Below, piece after piece: positions 62,158 to 64,000 of a stretch of DNA of 64,000 bases. The DNA comes from Rhodococcus sp. KRD197 (GTDB lineage: Bacteria; Actinomycetota; Actinomycetes; Mycobacteriales; Mycobacteriaceae). The notes beneath the pieces were generated by a model. The model ran no database searches. It saw only the letters and a program-made list of their open reading frames with translations, and was not told where the DNA came from. The number at the start of each line of letters is the position of its first letter. The first letter of the stretch is position 1. The DNA is taken from assembly GCF_017168235.1 (NCBI RefSeq), contig NZ_JABFAO010000011.1, positions 57,413 to 121,412 on the forward strand. The letters run 5' to 3'. Both the position numbers and the translations under genes were made by a program.

Positions 62158-63062
62158 TAGTCGACATTCCCGCCACCACGACCGCCAAGGTCGGCAAGAA
62201 ACTGGTCGAGCTACGCGAGTCGGGTGGCGCAGTCACCATCGGTCGGGTGCTCACTCTCATCGTCGCCAGCTCTGACAACGACAGAGCCGAGCGAGCGATC
62301 AGGGCTGCGAACGAAGCAAGCCGCGAGCATCCCTGCCGTGTCATCGTGCTGACCCATGGTGATCGGACGGCCGAATCGAGCCTGGACGCACAGATCCGTG
62401 TCGGTGGCGACGCCGGTGCCTCCGAGGTCGTCGTGCTTCGACTCAACGGTGAACTGGCCGATCACGAACACAGCGTCGTGATTCCGTTTCTGTTGCCGGA
62501 TACACCCATCGTTGTCTGGTGGCCGGACCAAGCTCCCGAGGTGCCGGCGAAAGACCCGCTGGGCCGCCTGGCCAAGCGTCGTATCACCGACGCCACGAAC
62601 GCACCGGACACCACCGCGGCGATCAAGAGCAGGCTTTCCAGTTACACCGCCGGTGACACCGACCTGTCGTGGAGTCGAATCACCTACTGGCGCGGGCTCC
62701 TGGCCACAGCGCTCGACCAAGCACCTCACGAGGACGTCGTATCGGCCACCGTCTCGGGGTTGGCCGAGGAACCGGCCCTCGACATCCTCGCCGGGTGGCT
62801 CGCCGCCAAACTCGGCATCGAAGTGCATCGCCGAACAGGCGAGCTGAAGGTCGAGCTGCAACGCCGGACCACGAGCATCTCCCTCACCCGACCTCAGACC
62901 GGAAAGACCGCGACACTGCGACGCACCGGCCAGCCCGACTCCGAAGTGGCCCTCGCCCGACGCGGAACACGCGAGTGTCTCGCCGAGGAGTTGCGCCGTC
63001 TCGATACCGACGACATCTACGAACTGGCCCTGAACGGACTGTCGAAAGTGAGCTATGAGTAA
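62154..63062 (+). CDS. opcA: OpcA, glucose-6-phosphate dehydrogenase assembly protein
   Basis: This 302-residue protein is needed for correct assembly and regulation of Zwf. It has no catalytic motif. Blocks include VTIGRVLTLIVASSDNDRAERAI near the start, FLLPDTPIVVWWPDQAPEVPA in the centre and a C-terminal LAEELRRLDTDDIYELAL. GTG at 62154 overlaps the zwf stop (GTGA), with GGAGAA before it; the frame is open to a GTG at 62142. The 3' end overlaps pgl by 8 nt. It corresponds to Rv1446c. Confidence 0.94.
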   Translation: MIVDIPATTTAKVGKKLVELRESGGAVTIGRVLTLIVASSDNDRAERAIRAANEASREHPCRVIVLTHGDRTAESSLDAQIRVGGDAGASEVVVLRLNGELADHEHSVVIPFLLPDTPIVVWWPDQAPEVPAKDPLGRLAKRRITDATNAPDTTAAIKSRLSSYTAGDTDLSWSRITYWRGLLATALDQAPHEDVVSATVSGLAEEPALDILAGWLAAKLGIEVHRRTGELKVELQRRTTSISLTRPQTGKTATLRRTGQPDSEVALARRGTRECLAEELRRLDTDDIYELALNGLSKVSYE

Positions 63063-63801
63063 GACTTCGGTATTGCAGTACCTGGATTCGCAGGCACTCG
63101 TCGATGCGGCACGGTCTCGCTTCGTCGATGTTGTCACAGCAGCTCAGCAAGAACGCGGCTCGGCGTCGATCGTATTGACAGGCGGTGGCACAGGAATCGC
63201 GCTGCTAGAAGAACTACGAAAAGACTCGGGCTCCATCGACTGGGCCAACGTCGACATCTACTTCGGCGACGAACGTTTCCTCCCGGGCGGTGACCCGGAG
63301 CGCAACGAGGTGCAGGCGTCGGAGGCGCTCCTGGACCATGTGGACGTCCATCCCGATCGTGTGTTTCGCATGGCAGCATCCGACGGCCCGCACGGAAACG
63401 ACCCGTATGTCGCGGCCGCCGCGTACGCCCAGATACTGGGGTCGCACTCGGACGGAGAGCACACGCCTGCCTTCGACATCCACCTCCTCGGAATGGGCGG
63501 CGAAGGACACATCAACTCGCTCTTTCCCCATACCGATGCGGTACGCGAGAAGGTCCACTACGTCGTGGCGGTCGAGGATTCCCCCAAGCCGCCGCCAGTT
63601 CGAATCACGCTCACCCTGCCCGCAATTCGACGAGCCAAGCATGTGTGGCTGTTGGTAGCAGGAACCGGGAAAGCGGAGGCCGTCGCCGCCGCCGTAGGGG
63701 GTGCCGATCCGGACGACATTCCGTCCGCGGGCGCAACAGGCTCGGAATCTACTGTGTGGTTCCTCGACTCGGGCGCTGCGTCCCACCTCGACAACGACTG
63801 A
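63055..63801 (+). CDS. pgl: 6-phosphogluconolactonase
   Basis: This 248-residue enzyme hydrolyses 6-phosphogluconolactone (Pgl/DevB type). The family blocks are SIVLTGGGTGIALLEELRK, WANVDIYFGDERFLPGGDPERNEVQASEALL, IHLLGMGGEGHINSLFPH and VWLLVAGTGKAEAVAAAVGG. The ATG at 63055 overlaps opcA by 8 nt, closing the operon. A compound hairpin 18 nt downstream probably ends the transcript. The usual downstream neighbours are cut off by the contig end. Confidence 0.96.
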   Translation: MSKTSVLQYLDSQALVDAARSRFVDVVTAAQQERGSASIVLTGGGTGIALLEELRKDSGSIDWANVDIYFGDERFLPGGDPERNEVQASEALLDHVDVHPDRVFRMAASDGPHGNDPYVAAAAYAQILGSHSDGEHTPAFDIHLLGMGGEGHINSLFPHTDAVREKVHYVVAVEDSPKPPPVRITLTLPAIRRAKHVWLLVAGTGKAEAVAAAVGGADPDDIPSAGATGSESTVWFLDSGAASHLDND

Positions 63802-63819
63802 CGGCCCAGGGGCTGTGCG

Positions 63820-63870
63820 CGGCGCCGATTCCGAGATACACCGATCTCGAACTACACCGAATCGGCGCCG
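63820..63870. terminator. Two-tier hairpin after pgl
   Basis: CGGCGCCGATTC (63820-63831) pairs perfectly with GAATCGGCGCCG (63859-63870). Inside the loop, CGAGAT (63832-63837) pairs with ATCTCG (63844-63849). The structure lies between pgl and a convergent partial gene and could serve both. Confidence 0.75.
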
Positions 63871-63980
63871 CCGTCGTCCGAAGCCCGACTCTGCCTGAGA
63901 TCGTTGTTCCAGAGCTCGACAGCCACCGGCTGATGAGGAACCGGCTTCTGCGGTACTGGTTCCGGGGGCACTAGTTTCGG
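63852..63980 (-). CDS. Partial hypothetical protein at the right edge, C-terminus
   Basis: A minus-strand frame is open from base 63980 and stops with TAG at 63852-63854. The 42 codons read with moderately high GC at the third position. The product fragment is Pro-rich (KLVPPEPVPQKPVPHQPVAVE) and ends WNNDLRQSRASDDGGADSV. It could be the end of a gene convergent with pgl. It is too short to identify. The adapter that follows removes the rest. Confidence 0.35.
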   Translation of the reverse strand, partial: PKLVPPEPVPQKPVPHQPVAVELWNNDLRQSRASDDGGADSV

Positions 63981-63981
63981 G

Positions 63982-64000
63982 CTGTCTCTTATACACATCT
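63982..64000. other. Nextera/Tn5 adapter remnant, not genomic
   Basis: The final 19 bases, CTGTCTCTTATACACATCT, are exactly the reverse complement of the Tn5 mosaic end used in Nextera libraries (AGATGTGTATAAGAGACAG). It marks the end of a contig with untrimmed adapter. Any protein translated leftwards from it begins with the artefact MYKRQ. Confidence 0.97.

Noticed and set aside
63214..63996. Minus-strand frame beginning MYKRQ at the right end
   Set aside because: Its first codons come from the Nextera adapter and the rest is antisense to pgl.

Overview
This 64 kb window is chromosomal DNA from a high-GC actinobacterium of the Mycobacteriales, most likely Rhodococcus or a close relative. 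The evidence is the strongly GC-biased third codon positions, the many GTG starts, the mycolic-acid genes fabG1 and inhA, an mptB-type mannosyltransferase, RipA, SufR and AcnR. From position 14.5 kb to the right end, the gene order follows the Mycobacterium tuberculosis segment Rv1445c-Rv1496 as I remember it. Positions 2.8-7.3 kb resemble Rv2138-Rv2141c. No phage, insertion sequence, integrase or CRISPR array was seen. It is a core-genome window with a few local insertions.

Layout. 0-2.3 kb: the end of a haemin importer operon, hmuTUV, with hmuT cut by the left edge. 2.3-7.3 kb: a small unknown protein, a beta-propeller lipoprotein, a DUF5703 protein, pyrD, a PEBP-family protein and an M20 peptidase. 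7.4-7.6 kb: tRNA-Leu(GAG) followed by a perfect 23-bp hairpin. 7.6-14.6 kb: an unusual zinc-ribbon SDR protein, a GCS2-type carboxylate-amine ligase, a saccharopine-dehydrogenase-like reductase, a CoA-transferase and a nucleoside hydrolase. 14.6-19.8 kb: the B12-dependent methylmalonyl-CoA mutase operon mutA-mutB-meaB. 19.9-25.3 kb: VTT membrane protein, SatD-like regulator with a small membrane protein, SPFH/NfeD pair, DUF3097 and an unknown protein. 25.3-28 kb: fabG1-inhA (FAS-II), then ferrochelatase. 28.1-34.2 kb: MoxR/DUF58/VWA chaperone cluster, the peptidoglycan endopeptidase RipA and a DUF6676 protein.

34.5-40.1 kb: aconitase with its repressor AcnR downstream, a small HTH protein and an ABC-F protein. 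40.2-43.2 kb: an SDR gene, a lycopene cyclase and ku, with overlapping start and stop codons. 43.2-49.8 kb: the complete iron-sulfur assembly operon sufRBDCSUT. 49.9-57.1 kb: mptB, an ABC exporter pair, ctaA, qor and ctaB. 57.4-63.8 kb: the pentose-phosphate operon tkt-tal-zwf-opcA-pgl. The last 19 bases are a sequencing adapter and not genome.

How the genes connect. Iron and haem run through the window: haem import, ferrochelatase, haem O and haem A synthesis, Fe-S assembly and the Fe-S enzyme aconitase. Two textbook-like operators are readable. One is an AcnR box in the acn promoter. The other is a SufR box overlapping the sufR start. Many genes appear to be leaderless: a TANNNT -10 hexamer lies 6-8 nt before the start codon. 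I used this pattern to choose several starts. I did not find a clearly new defence or mobile system. The most unusual items are the zinc-ribbon SDR that lacks the catalytic tyrosine, the cyclase-Ku coupling, and the repeated AGTCAAG motif at the SatD-like gene.
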